A stretch of DNA of 64,000 nt from Halobacillus litoralis (GCF_020524085.2 NZ_CP129016.1:1048001-1112000), one strand, 5' to 3'. Shown: positions 10,370 to 20,077, counted from the first letter of the stretch. Notes: a model not told the origin generated them from the letters alone. Made by a program: numbers and translations.

Positions 10370-11857
10370 ATGGGTAAGTCTACTGGATTCATGGAATACA
10401 CACGCCAATCCACACCTGAGCGCGATCCTGAAACAAGAATAAAAGATTGGGAAGATTATAAACTTCCCCTTTCAGATGAAGAAGCACAAAAGCAAGGGGC
10501 ACGCTGCATGGACTGCGGCGTTCCTACTTGCCATTCTGGAATGGAAATCAACGGCATCACGAGCGGTTGCCCTGTTTACCACCTGATACCCGAATGGAAC
10601 GACCTTGTCTATCAGGGGAAATGGAAGGAAGCTCTTGCCAAAGAACATGAAATGAATAACTTCCCGGAGTTCACAGGTTTCGCTTGTCCTGCTCCTTGTG
10701 AAGGGGCTTGTGTTCTTGGAATCAACGAACCACCGGTTGCCATTCGCAGTGTAGAGAGATCGATTATTGAAAAGGGATTTGAAGAAGGATGGGTCACGCC
10801 AGAACCTCCTGCCTATCGTACAGGTAAAAAAGTTGCAGTCGTCGGATCAGGCCCTGCTGGTCTGGCAGCCGCCGCACAGCTGAACAAAGCTGGCCACTGG
10901 GTGACGGTTTATGAGCGTAACGACCGTGTCGGTGGATTGCTAACCTATGGAATTCCTGAAATGAAGCTGCCTTATTCTGTGGTTGAACGCCGCGTGAATA
11001 TTCTAAAAGAAGAAGGCATCCAGTTCATGACGAACACAGAAGTTGGTCGTGACTATCCCGTTTCTCGTTTGAATGAAGAGTATGATACGGTCATTCTTTG
11101 TGGCGGAGCGACAACGCCAAGGAACCTGCAAGTAAATGGGCGCAACTTGAAAGGTATCCACTATGCGATGGACTTCCTACACTCCAACACGAAGAGCCTT
11201 CTGGATTCCGACCATGAAGACGGAAACTACATCAGTGCGAAAGACAAAAATGTGATCGTCATCGGTGGGGGGGACACAGGAACCGACTGTATGGCGACAT
11301 CCATGCGTCACGGCTGTAAGAGCCTCACTCAGTTTGATATTTATGATAAAAAGGGTTCTACACGTGACAATGAAGTCAACCCATGGCCACAATACCCGGT
11401 CATCCACCGCGTGGAGTATGGACAAAAAGAAGCAGAAGCGACATTCAATAAAGACCCACGTGCCTATGCGGTCATGACGAAGAGATTCGTCGGGGATGAG
11501 AACAATCGTATCAAAGAAGTGCACACGATTGACGTCGCTCTTTCTTATGATGAAAATGGAAACAAAGTCCGTACTGAAATCCCGGGAACAGAAAAAGTAT
11601 GGGAAGCAGACCTTGTCTTGCTTGCGATCGGTTTCAGCGGACCAGAGCAGGACCTTATTGAAAAGCTTGGCATCGAAACGACCGTGCGTTCAAACGTCGC
11701 TGCCCAATACGGGAAGTACACGACGAACGTCGAAGGTGTATTCGCTGCTGGAGACATGCGCCGCGGGCAAAGTCTGATTGTTTGGGCTATCAATGAAGGT
11801 CGCGAAGTCGCACGCGAATGCGATCGCTACATGATGGGAGCCTCCCAGCTGCCATAG
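10370..11857 (+). CDS. gltD: Glutamate synthase small subunit
   Basis: Beta subunit of GOGAT; takes electrons from NADPH through FAD and two 4Fe-4S clusters to the large subunit. The 495-residue protein has the N-terminal Cys-rich cluster domain (CMDCGVPTC, then CPAPCEGACV). The FAD-binding VGSGPAGLAAAAQL is near residue 158 and the NADPH-binding GGGDTGTDC near residue 300. The C-terminal GDMRRGQSLIVWAI is typical. The site GGAGAAGGGGG precedes the ATG. It is co-transcribed with gltB and closed by a strong terminator. Confidence 0.97.
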   Translation: MGKSTGFMEYTRQSTPERDPETRIKDWEDYKLPLSDEEAQKQGARCMDCGVPTCHSGMEINGITSGCPVYHLIPEWNDLVYQGKWKEALAKEHEMNNFPEFTGFACPAPCEGACVLGINEPPVAIRSVERSIIEKGFEEGWVTPEPPAYRTGKKVAVVGSGPAGLAAAAQLNKAGHWVTVYERNDRVGGLLTYGIPEMKLPYSVVERRVNILKEEGIQFMTNTEVGRDYPVSRLNEEYDTVILCGGATTPRNLQVNGRNLKGIHYAMDFLHSNTKSLLDSDHEDGNYISAKDKNVIVIGGGDTGTDCMATSMRHGCKSLTQFDIYDKKGSTRDNEVNPWPQYPVIHRVEYGQKEAEATFNKDPRAYAVMTKRFVGDENNRIKEVHTIDVALSYDENGNKVRTEIPGTEKVWEADLVLLAIGFSGPEQDLIEKLGIETTVRSNVAAQYGKYTTNVEGVFAAGDMRRGQSLIVWAINEGREVARECDRYMMGASQLP

Positions 11858-11876
11858 TTGATAGATAACCATTTCA

Positions 11877-11908
11877 AGCCACCTCTGAAACAGAGGTGGC
11901 TTTTTTGT
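11877..11908 (+). terminator. gltBD operon terminator
   Basis: Perfect hairpin GCCACCTCTG-AAA-CAGAGGTGGC followed by TTTTTTG. Confidence 0.92.
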
Positions 11909-12035
11909 CTAGATGGTGAGTTCACTAAAAGCATACGAATTGATCACAAACCTGTGATAGCTACTAATATTTAGAGCTTCTTCGCTATTTACGAACACCT
12001 TCCGACAAACTACTTTTCTAGGAAAGTAATTGTGT

Positions 12036-12061
12036 GTTTATTCTGTCGAATCGGCGGGTAC
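12036..12061 (+). promoter_or_regulatory. SigB-type promoter ahead of the catalase gene
   Basis: GTTTAT at 12036-12041, a 14-base spacer and GGGTAC at 12056-12061 fit the general-stress consensus GTTTAA-N12..15-GGGTAT. B. subtilis katE is a known SigB-dependent gene, which supports the call. Confidence 0.6.
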
Positions 12062-12124
12062 GTAGATTGTAATGTTTATTTATTACTTACCATTCTAAGG
12101 AGTGGTTTCTTAAGGAGGAGCTCA

Positions 12125-14160
12125 ATGAGTAATAAAAGATCAAGTAAAGATGAGCAGTTGGATCAGTTCCGGGTAGATGACTCCGGCAAACATATGACGA
12201 CAAACCACGGCGTCAAAGTTTCAGAGGACGAATTTTCATTAAAAGCTGGTGTACGGGGTCCTACCCTGCTGGAGGACTTTCATTTTCGTGAAAAAATGAC
12301 GCACTTTGACCATGAGCGTATTCCTGAGCGTATTGTTCACGCGAGAGGGTTTTCAGCACATGGCGAATTTCAATTATATGAATCACTTGAGAAATATACG
12401 AAAGCTGATTTTTTAAATGATACATCAAAAACTACGCCGACGTTTGTAAGGTTTTCCACGGTTGCTGGGTCCAAGGGTTCTGCAGAAACGGTGCGTGATG
12501 CACGGGGATTCGCAACGAAATTTTACACAGAAGAAGGAAACTATGATCTAGTCGGAAATAACATACCTGTCTTTTTTATCCAGGATGCTATTAAATTCCC
12601 TGACCTTATCCATGCAGTCAAACCTGAACCACATAACGCTATGCCACAGGCAGCATCCGCCCATGATACGTTCTGGGATTTCGTAGGACAAAACCAGGAG
12701 TCTGCTCATATGGTCATGTGGACGATGTCTGATCGTGCTATTCCTAGAAGTCTGCGTATGATGGAAGGCTTCGGGGTTCACACGTTCCGTTTAGTATAAA
12801 GAAGGTAAGGCGCACTTCGTTAAGTTCCACTGGAAGCCTCTCCTTGGCACACACTCTCTTGTATGGGATGAAGCACAAAAAAATCAATGGTAAAGACCCT
12901 GACTTCCACCGAGGGGATCTTTATAACTCCATTGAAAACGGTGATTATCCTGAGTATGAGCTTGGTATTCAGGTCATACCTGAAGAAGATGAATTTAAGT
13001 TCGATTTTGATGTTCTTGATCCAACGAAGCTGTGGCCGGAAGAAGACGTTCCCGTTCAAATCGTCGGTAAAATGACGTTAAATCGTAATGTAGATAACGT
13101 ATTCGCTGAAAACGAACAGGTGGCTTACCATCCAGTAAACGTCGTACCAGGGATCGACTTTACGAATGATCCGTTGTTGCAGGGGCGTTTGTTCTCCTAC
13201 ACGGATACGCAGTTGATCCGGCTAGGTGGACCGAACTACCATGAACTTCCGATCAACCGTCCTGTCTGTCCTTTCTTTAATAATCAGCGTGATGGCTATG
13301 GCCGCCAAACGATCAATAAAGGGCAGGTCAGTTATCATAAGAACTCACTTGCAAACAATACACCGACACCGGCAAGTGAAGAAGAGGGCGGCTATTCCCA
13401 CTACCGGGAAAAAGTGGAAGGTCACAAGATCCGTGCTCGCAGCGATAGCTTTAAAGATCACTTCTCTCAGGCTACCCTGTTTTGGAACAGCATGAGTGAT
13501 CATGAAAAAGAGCATCTCATCAATGCGTTCAGCTTTGAACTTGGAAAAGTAGAGAGCGAAGCCGTGCGGGAAGAAGTCGTGAAAATGTTTGCGAACGTAA
13601 GCTTAGATCTTGCCCAAGGATTTGCTAAGAACATTGGTGTCACTCCTCCGCAGAGCGGCGGCTCAGAGGTGAAGAAATCTTCTCCTGCTCTAAGCCAGGC
13701 AAATACCGTTCATAAGCCATCGACTCGTAAAGTGGGAGTCATTTTAGCGAACGGATTCAACGGAAAAGACGTCACCCAAGCTCTCAAAGAGCTGGATTCA
13801 GAAGGAATCATGACAGAAATCATTAGTGACAAGCAGGGAATGGTGCAAGGAGATGACAGTTCAGAATTGAAGGTCGATCACACCTTCCTTACTACGGATT
13901 CTGTCCTTTATGATGCGCTGTATGCGGTAGGAGGAAGCAATGAGGAAGAGGCGTTCAAAAAGCATGCCTCTCATTTCCTTAATGAAGCATTCTCTCATTA
14001 TAAACCGCTGGGTGCTACCCACAATGCTGTTCAGTGGTTGAGCGATAACAAGCTTGCTGATCACAGCGGTGTCGTAGCTGGTGATGACATTAAAGGCTTC
14101 ACAGAAGATTTCGTAAAGGCAGTGGCTGCCCACCGTCACTGGGATCGTCAACTAATTTAA
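12125..14160 (+). pseudogene. katE: Large-subunit monofunctional catalase (KatE/HPII type) with two frameshifts
   Basis: Heme catalase that converts hydrogen peroxide to water and oxygen. The first segment (12125-12799) has the active-site region [13 protein letters not shown] and [10 protein letters not shown] and runs to [12 protein letters not shown], then meets TAA. Homology continues in the next frame ([27 protein letters not shown]) and, after an A-run at 12877-12883, in the third frame to 14160. That last part has the heme-ligand Tyr motif RLFSYTDTQLIRLG and the C-terminal flavodoxin-like domain of large catalases. The first break looks like two lost bases (or one gained) at 12797; the second is one extra A. 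The repaired length, about 678 residues, equals KatE. AAGGAGGAG precedes the ATG. It is a recent pseudogene or a sequence error. Confidence 0.88.
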
Positions 14161-14164
14161 CAAC

Positions 14165-14208
14165 AAACCCTGCCACCCTAGGATCACTCAGGGCCGGCGG
14201 GGTTTTTA
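14165..14208 (+). terminator. Catalase gene terminator
   Basis: AAACCCTGCC pairs with GGCGGGGTTT (one G-U pair), with a further inner CCCT/AGGG pairing, followed by TTTTTAAT. Confidence 0.8.
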
Positions 14209-14374
14209 ATTTTCTCTCATAGGCGCGAGTCGTAGAGGTTTGTACTGCCTCCAATAACTAAATATAGAGAATTATATTTGTAAAATAATAAGGAATCCAT
14301 AGACCAAAAGCCATTGGTTCTTCAAAATTGGTATGGCCCGGAAAGGGAAAAAGGGAGGATTTTTCGTATAGTTT

Positions 14375-14401
14375 GTTTAAATCTCGTGATGATAAGGGAA
14401 A
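14375..14401 (+). promoter_or_regulatory. SigB-type promoter ahead of a 22-residue peptide
   Basis: GTTTAA at 14375-14380, a 15-base spacer and GGGAAA at 14396-14401 fit the SigB consensus. The site lies 37 bp ahead of the small gene at 14438, which has its own terminator. Confidence 0.5.
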
Positions 14402-14437
14402 GGATGAATAAATACAAAAAGACGAAGAGGTGATTCC

Positions 14438-14506
14438 ATGATTCGTACAATCTTAATGATCATCGGATTAATTGTTGTGATTAGCTTCATTATTTCCCTG
14501 CTATAA
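14438..14506 (+). CDS. 22-residue hydrophobic peptide
   Basis: A complete small gene of unknown function: ATG with AAGAGGTG eight bases upstream, 22 codons, TAA, then a strong hairpin terminator 25 bp on. The product MIRTILMIIGLIVVISFIISLL is almost wholly one membrane helix with a single Arg near the N-terminus, so N-in orientation is likely. A SigB-like promoter upstream suggests stress induction. It matches no family I can name. The dedicated promoter, ribosome site and terminator argue against a chance frame. Confidence 0.65.
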   Translation: MIRTILMIIGLIVVISFIISLL

Positions 14507-14530
14507 TAATTATTTTAATAAGACCAAACG

Positions 14531-14564
14531 AAAGTGACCGGTACACCATACCAGGTCACTTTTT
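14531..14564 (+). terminator. Terminator of the 22-residue peptide gene
   Basis: AAAGTGACC and GGTCACTTT form the stem around a 14-base loop, followed by TTTTTC. Confidence 0.85.
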
Positions 14565-14610
14565 CATTTACAAAGCTTTAGCACATTGTGATTTGGGTAA
14601 AAATTAAAAA

Positions 14611-15170
14611 GTTATTAAAGTATATCAGGATTGTGTAAGACTCGATTTCGAGATGTTTGTGTGCGTGTAGGGGCTCCGGGAAACAGTTCGCTTTCCATGG
14701 GGCGGGCGGTGAGCCTCCTCGGACTTCGTCCTGCGGGGTCTCACCCTGTCCCACACGCTCACCGTTTCCCTCCGCCCCTTGGCCGTATGAGTGTCTCGAA
14801 ACCACTTCTAGAATATGCAGTTATTCAGCTTGATGGGAGTATAAGGATAAAAAATCCCATGCCCCGGTATTTGAATCCTGGGAGCTTGATACATTGCGCT
14901 TTATGCTTATAACAGTAGTATAGTGGAAGATAATCCAAATTGGTAAAGGGGTGCGTTTCTCACATTCATCGAATGGGGTGGTTGGGATGCTGCGAGACTC
15001 CCGCGGGAATGGATTGGCTGGCGAGACCCCACAGAGCGGAGCTCGAGGAGGCTTGCCGTCATCCCCGCAGGAAAGCGAGTTGCTTCCCAACCACCCCTAA
15101 CGCTCATTATGGCAATGAACCACGGAAACATCTCGAAACTGAGTCTTCAACTGAAGGGAGCTTTTGTGGA
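14611..15170. repeat. Composite inverted-repeat element, copy 2 (interior flipped relative to its ends)
   Basis: The left end GTTATTAAAGTATATCAGGATTGTG is the same end type as the left ends of copies 1 and 4. The right end, CTGAGTCTTCAACTGAAGGGAGCTTTTGTGG, is the GGGAGCTTTTGT end type. Inside, the module next to the left end is B-type (about 14690-14780) and the one next to the right end is A-type (about 14979-15096), the reverse of the arrangement relative to end types in copies 1, 3, 4 and 5. The spacer has GCGCTTTATGCTTATAA. No coding content. Confidence 0.85.
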
Positions 15171-15249
15171 ATGGAAGAGGTGTCTGTGTTTCAGCCATTG
15201 TGGAAAATTCGGTATAATGAGAGCACATGAATATAAGGAGGGCGATAAG

Positions 15250-16599
15250 GTGAAGGAAGCCATTGAGTTACATAAAGATCAGTTCATCGAAGAATTAAAA
15301 CAGTATTTAAGCATACCAAGCATTTCTTCCTTGTCTCAACATAAAGAAGACGTTAAAAAGGCAGCGGATTGGACAGCTGGTGCTTTGAAAGAAGCCGGCA
15401 TGGAGAATGTGGAGGTCATCTCTACAGAAGGACATCCGATCGTTTATGCGGATTGGCTTCATGCAGAAGGAAAGCCGACCGTTCTTGTGTACGGCCACTA
15501 TGATGTGCAGCCGGAAGATCCCCTCGACCTATGGGAAACCCCACCATTTGAACCGGTCATCGGGGACGGGAAAATTTTCGCCCGGGGAGCTACGGATGAT
15601 AAAGGCCAGCTGTTCATTCATATTAAAGCTGTTGACCTTCTTATGAAAGAAAAGGGCGATCTTCCGGTCAATGTAAAGTTTGTCATAGAGGGTGAAGAGG
15701 AGATCGCAAGCCCGAACCTAGGTCCTTTCATTCAGGAAAATGAGGAAAAGCTTGCTTGTGATGCGGTGGTCATTAGTGATACCTCCTTTAGTGAGGAAGG
15801 GCAGCCGGCGATCTGCACATCTTTACGCGGGGCTTTGGCCATGGAAATGACCGTCACAACCGCCAATTCGGATCTACATTCGGGTACCTATGGCGGTGGC
15901 GTACCAAATTCGATTCACGCCCTCATCCAACTGTTGGATTCACTGCATGAAGAAAATGGCCGCATTGCCGTTGAAGGTTTTTACAAAGGTGTTCCGGAGC
16001 CTACAGAAGCCTTAAGAAAAGAGGTTGCGGAAGTTCCATTCAATGAAGAACGTACAAAGCAGGAACTTGAGCTTGATGAACTTTTCGGAGAGGAAGGGTT
16101 CACGTTCCAGGAACGTGTCGGCATCCGGCCAACACTTGAAATCAACGGAATTACGGGAGGTTTCCAAGGTGAAGGATTGAAAACAATTGTCCCTAAAGAA
16201 GCGAGTGCGAAAATAAGCTGTCGTCTCGTTGGTGAGCAGGACCCTCAGGCGATTTTTAAGGCGATTCAACACCATGTAGACACCAGCCGACCAGTGGGCG
16301 CAAAGGTTGACCTTCATCAGTATATTAAAGCAGACCCCGTGGCCATTGATTCAAAAAATCCTTATATTCAAAAAGCGGCAGATGCGTTTGAGAGTGTGTA
16401 TGATGTGCGTCCACTCTTTCCGAAAGAGGGCGGATCCATTCCGATTGTCGAAGTTTTCGGTCGTGTGTTAGATGCACCGGTCGTTTTGATGGGATTCGGA
16501 CTACCGACAGAAAACCTCCATGCACCTAATGAACATTTTCATCTGGAGAATTTCACTAAAGGGATGGAAACGGTTTGTAAGTACCTGCAAGAGTTATAA
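15250..16599 (+). CDS. M20 family zinc dipeptidase
   Basis: Cytoplasmic metallopeptidase of the M20 (ArgE/DapE/CPG2) family, dipeptidase subgroup; likely hydrolyses peptides taken up from outside or recycled. Zinc-site motifs are VYGHYDVQPEDP (His, catalytic Asp), ARGATDDKGQ (bridging Asp), EGEEEIAS (catalytic Glu and ligand Glu), SDTS (Asp) and a late His in NLHAPNEHF. The dimerisation domain is about residues 200-320. GTG at 15250 is chosen because AAGGAGGG lies seven bases ahead; the frame is open further upstream only because it enters repeat copy 2. Length is 449 residues, usual for the group. Confidence 0.92.
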   Translation: MKEAIELHKDQFIEELKQYLSIPSISSLSQHKEDVKKAADWTAGALKEAGMENVEVISTEGHPIVYADWLHAEGKPTVLVYGHYDVQPEDPLDLWETPPFEPVIGDGKIFARGATDDKGQLFIHIKAVDLLMKEKGDLPVNVKFVIEGEEEIASPNLGPFIQENEEKLACDAVVISDTSFSEEGQPAICTSLRGALAMEMTVTTANSDLHSGTYGGGVPNSIHALIQLLDSLHEENGRIAVEGFYKGVPEPTEALRKEVAEVPFNEERTKQELELDELFGEEGFTFQERVGIRPTLEINGITGGFQGEGLKTIVPKEASAKISCRLVGEQDPQAIFKAIQHHVDTSRPVGAKVDLHQYIKADPVAIDSKNPYIQKAADAFESVYDVRPLFPKEGGSIPIVEVFGRVLDAPVVLMGFGLPTENLHAPNEHFHLENFTKGMETVCKYLQEL

Positions 16600-16602
16600 A
16601 GG

Positions 16603-16637
16603 AAAAAGGCTGAGAATGAAGTTCTCAGCCTTTTTTA
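16603..16637. terminator. Bidirectional terminator between dipeptidase and GrpB-like gene
   Basis: AAAAAGGCTGAGAA and TTCTCAGCCTTTTTT form a perfect stem with A- and T-runs on both sides; it serves both converging genes and overlaps the 3' end of the grpB-like gene. Confidence 0.9.
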
Positions 16638-17260
16638 TAGGCAAGATTAAGAATGGACTCGATGAATGGGCCTTTTTTCTTTGTGTAGACGGATCTTTCT
16701 TCTCTATAGGCTTCAGCCAACTGCTTTTTTAGAGATTCATAGGCTTTGGCGGATTCCGGGTTCACTCGTAAGTAGTCTCGAAATGCGATTTTTTCTCCCC
16801 ATTCAGAGCTGTTCCACTCACAGATGTGAAGATGGAAGGTGCTGTTCGTACCGGTTTCTTTTTTGAAAAAGCGCCTTGTTCTTAATTCAGGCTTAGGAAC
16901 ATATTCATACCCTGCTTGTGAAAGGGGATGAATGTAGTGTGTGAACTCATTAAGGTTCTCCACCCCTAATAATATATCAATAATTGGCTTAGCGTCGAGG
17001 TGTGGAACAGAAGTACTTCCGATGTGCTCTATAGGAATGGTCGGATCGCCAAGCTTTTGTAGAAGGGCGTTTTTTTCCTTAGCGAATGTATCAGGCCAAT
17101 TGGATTGATAAGGAGAAAGCTGTACACGATTGATGTGCTTACGTTCATCACAGGAGAAGCATTTTAGTGTTTGGTTTTCCGATAACACCCCATTCAGGAA
17201 CCCATTTTCACAATAGATCGTTGTACCGCAAGCATCGCACGTGGCGACATTTTCATGCAC
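16625..17260 (-). CDS. GrpB/UPF0157 family protein with N-terminal zinc ribbon
   Basis: The C-terminal 165 residues are a GrpB (UPF0157) domain, a nucleotidyltransferase-fold family of unknown substrate. Its family pattern IEHIGSTSVPHLDAKPIIDILLGV is complete, with the GST and D-x-D-like residues kept. Ahead of it are two CxxC knuckles about 23 residues apart (CDACGTTIYC and CFSCDE), a zinc ribbon not usual for the family. I favour the GTG at 17260, eight bases after AAAGGAG; an ATG at 17314 would add 18 basic residues. The gene is monocistronic, convergent with the dipeptidase and divergent from the DUF4129 block. Confidence 0.82.
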   Translation of the reverse strand: MHENVATCDACGTTIYCENGFLNGVLSENQTLKCFSCDERKHINRVQLSPYQSNWPDTFAKEKNALLQKLGDPTIPIEHIGSTSVPHLDAKPIIDILLGVENLNEFTHYIHPLSQAGYEYVPKPELRTRRFFKKETGTNSTFHLHICEWNSSEWGEKIAFRDYLRVNPESAKAYESLKKQLAEAYREERSVYTKKKGPFIESILNLAYKKG

Positions 17261-17368
17261 GACGGTCACTCCTTTCCTTCGTATATTTTGGATATGTCTG
17301 TATTTTTTTGTCAAAACGAAACGCTGAAATGTTAGAATGGTAGAAAGATACTAGTTAGGGGGATGAAG

Positions 17369-18299
17369 ATGGAACAACTCCAGACAAAACCAAAGACGTT
17401 TGCCGAAATACTCGATCATACATTCAGTATATCAAAGAAAAACTTCGGTCCTTTATTTCTTACTTTACTCATTATATTTGCGCCACTCTACATATTTGAT
17501 TATTTATTCATGGTGTTGAGTGGGATCAGCTTGTTCCGCGAGCCTTCAAGTGGAGGGTTTGCAGAAGGCGTTCTGAACAACCTTGATACGGCAGCAGCTA
17601 CCCAGGAGCTTGTAGCTACAAATCTTGGGATCGGTATGGAAATGTTGTATTTACTTGTTTCTACAATTCTTGCCATTATCATCTATCCGATTGCTCAGGC
17701 ATCGGTGATCGTGGCGACAAGTAAAGCACTTAAGAATGAAACCTGGTCGAAAGGTCAAGCGATTAAAGGGGCGTTCTCAAGGTTTTGGCCCCTCATTGGG
17801 AGCACAGCCTTGATGGGAGTCATATTCGGAGCCGCCGTTTTTATCGGGTTTCTCCTTTTCGGTGTTTTAGGAGGCATTAGCTTTGCGAGGGATGGCTTTG
17901 GAGTCGGATTCATCATGTCAATCGTTTTCGGTCTGTTGTTTTTCGCAGCGGTCGCTTTTTTTTGTGACGAAACTGAGCATGTTCTTTGGAGCGATTGTTT
18001 TTCAGAAGGTCGCCCCGGGCTTTTCAAAAAGCTGGCAGCTGACGAAAGGGCGTTTCTGGTTCGTTTTCGGATTGTTCGTCGTCTTTTTCATCATTACCAT
18101 CTTGCTTACATCCGTAATGGAGGGTGTCTCCGCTCTTCTTTTAGGTGGCAGTCTTCTCGGTCGTGTGCTGACGGACCTTGCTTCGATCATTACCACACTG
18201 TTTATGATGGTCGGTTATACGGTACTGTTTTTTGACTTGAAAACAAGGAACGAAGCGGATGATTTGAAAGATATGATTGCTTCTTACAAAGAAACATGA
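17369..18299 (+). pseudogene. Multi-pass membrane protein, first gene of the MoxR/DUF58 block, with one frameshift
   Basis: Unnamed membrane protein often found next to DUF4129/DUF4350/MoxR/DUF58 genes. The start (MEQLQTKPKTFAEILDHTFSISKKN) and about five hydrophobic segments are clear up to LLFFAAVAFF. There the frame runs into an eight-T run (17956-17963). With one T removed, the sequence continues as VTKLSMFFGAIV and on to KTRNEADDLKDMIASYKET, ending at 18299 just before the next gene. Left as read, the frame gives an unrelated basic tail to 18235. ATG 17369 is preferred (AGGGGG six bases ahead) over the ATG at 17363. Confidence 0.75.
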
Positions 18300-18314
18300 A
18301 CGTAGGTGAATCAT

Positions 18315-18953
18315 GTGAGTGGATCAAATGAAGGAAAAGAACAACTGAAGGAAATACTCGAGCGTCCGGAGTATCAAGCGTACCAGCAGGAATCTCAGAC
18401 AGCGAGTCAGCGCCTGCTGGATATAATTGCTCAGTGGGTTAAAGGGTTGCTTGAGACTTGGTTTCCTAATTTCCAAGTCTCTGATTCTGCCATCAACGGC
18501 TGGATCTATTTTTTTGGTTTCATCGGAATTGGCATCCTTTTGTTGCTTGTTCTCAAGCTTGTGGGGCGGCTCTCAGGTGAGAAAAAACTGTCTGAAAAAC
18601 GTACATTCAGCATGACTTCAGAGTTGGCATGGTCATCAGAAAAGCATATGGAGGAAGCAGACGCGCGTGCGGCAGATGGTCAATTTTCTGAAGCGGCCCG
18701 TCATGTGTTCCTGGGCATGCTGTTGGATTTTGATGCGAGGAATCTTGTTGAGGTGAAAACCTGGAAAACGAACGGCGACTATGAAAAGGATCTGCAGGAC
18801 TCACATCATAGACTCGTTGCAGATTTTTCTTTTCTTGCGAAGATTTTTGATCAGATCACCTATGGAAACCGGACCCTTCTGAAAGAGGAGTTTGATGAAT
18901 TTCGTTCCCGAGCCTTTCAATGGATGGATCAAGAAGGGAGGAGAGAAGCGTGA
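18315..18953 (+). CDS. DUF4129 domain protein
   Basis: Short N-terminal cytosolic or extracellular region (QTASQRLLDIIAQWVKGLLETWF), one strong membrane segment (WIYFFGFIGIGILLLLVLKLVG, about residues 60-80) and a C-terminal DUF4129 domain containing GQFSEAARHVFLGMLLDFDARNLVEV. Function is unknown; these proteins accompany MoxR ATPases and DUF58 proteins and may help assemble or regulate envelope complexes. GTG 18315 has AGGTG six bases ahead; a GTG at 18306 overlaps that site. The stop overlaps the next start as GTGA, so translation is probably coupled. Confidence 0.8.
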   Translation: MSGSNEGKEQLKEILERPEYQAYQQESQTASQRLLDIIAQWVKGLLETWFPNFQVSDSAINGWIYFFGFIGIGILLLLVLKLVGRLSGEKKLSEKRTFSMTSELAWSSEKHMEEADARAADGQFSEAARHVFLGMLLDFDARNLVEVKTWKTNGDYEKDLQDSHHRLVADFSFLAKIFDQITYGNRTLLKEEFDEFRSRAFQWMDQEGRREA

Positions 18954-20077
18954 CGAATACAAAGAAAACGTGGCTTTGGGCCGCTGTCACCTTTACCCTT
19001 CTTGCCGGTGTGCTCTATTGGCTCTCCAGCGGACGTCCAGAACCGTATCCTCCATATTTATCTGAATCCCCTTCCCAGACAGGAATTAAAGCCTTTTACA
19101 CGCTTCTTGATGAACAAGGTGATGAACCTGCACGCTGGGATAGCAAACCCAACCGGCTTCCGGAGGCAAGTGGCCGACAAACGCTCTTGATGATCGAGCC
19201 TTTTTCCACCGTCAGCGGAGATGAGATGCGGCAGTATGAAAAGTGGATGGAAGAGGGGAATACCATCTGGCTGATGAAAAACAATCCTGTCGGCTATTTT
19301 GATATCCAGGTAGACTACGGTGTCTTACCTGCAGGTGAAACGAAGCTGGAGGGGGAGGATGGTCGTACATATATTGTAGAGGTTCAACAGGAGCACCGGC
19401 TGCAAACGAAGGAGTCGGATGATGTCCTATTGAGTGATCCTCGTGGTGTGCTTGCCTTTGAGCGCTCCTATGGGGATGGTGCACTGATTGTCGGCATGAA
19501 TCCGGATTGGTTCACAAATGAATGGATTGCGGACCATGAACATTATGAAGTGATTACATCGATATTAGCATCAGAAGCCGAAGACAGCAGGATTTGGTTT
19601 GATGAATATATCCACGGACAAGATGGTTTATTTACAGGGTTGGACGTTTACCCGAAGTGGCTGCTTGTCTTTGCTCTTCAGCTTGCTTTGTTCATGCTTT
19701 TCTTTTTGTGGATGCAGGGGAAAAGGTTCGGTCCCTCCTTCATGCCGCGAGAAGCGGTTGTACGGTTTGGGGATGAACGCCTGCAGGCTCTTGCTGCCTG
19801 ATACCGGAAAGGTGAGTTTTACAGAGAGTCGCTGGCCGTCCAAGAATCCTACCTTCGGAAGCTGTTACAGGAGCGATTCGGCGTATCCTCCCAGGCGTCC
19901 TGGGAGGAGATTCGTCACACGCTATCGTATCGGTTGAATGAGGAGGATTATCAGGATTGGGAGAAATGGACGAAAACCGTGGAGCCGTTGGAGAACGTAA
20001 CGGATGTAGATAAAAAGGCATTTTTAGATTGGTCGCATACGTTTGATCAGATGAGGAAAGAGGTGCAAGGGTCATGA
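18950..20077 (+). pseudogene. DUF4350 domain protein interrupted by an in-frame TGA
   Basis: The N-terminal membrane anchor (TWLWAAVTFTLLAGVLYWL) is followed by a DUF4350 domain (SQTGIKAFYTLLDEQGDEPARW; TLLMIEPFSTVSG) and a second membrane helix (WLLVFALQLALFMLFFLWM). After GDERLQALAA the frame meets TGA at 19799-19801. It then stays open in the same frame for another 91 codons (YRKGEFYRESL and on) up to a stop that overlaps the moxR start as ATGA. The interruption is therefore one codon, plausibly TGG to TGA, at position 284. The tail is in the expected place for the family and the ATGA overlap shows the longer gene is the ancestral one. GGGAGG precedes GTG 18950. Confidence 0.78.

Noticed and set aside
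12797..12883. Programmed ribosomal frameshifting in the catalase gene
   Set aside because: Catalases are not known to use it, two shifts would be needed, and similar lesions occur in unrelated genes of the window.
14631..15131. Several 70-95-codon frames within repeat copy 2, and similar ones in the other four copies
   Set aside because: They arise from GC-rich palindromes, occur in both strands of every copy, and have no start signals.
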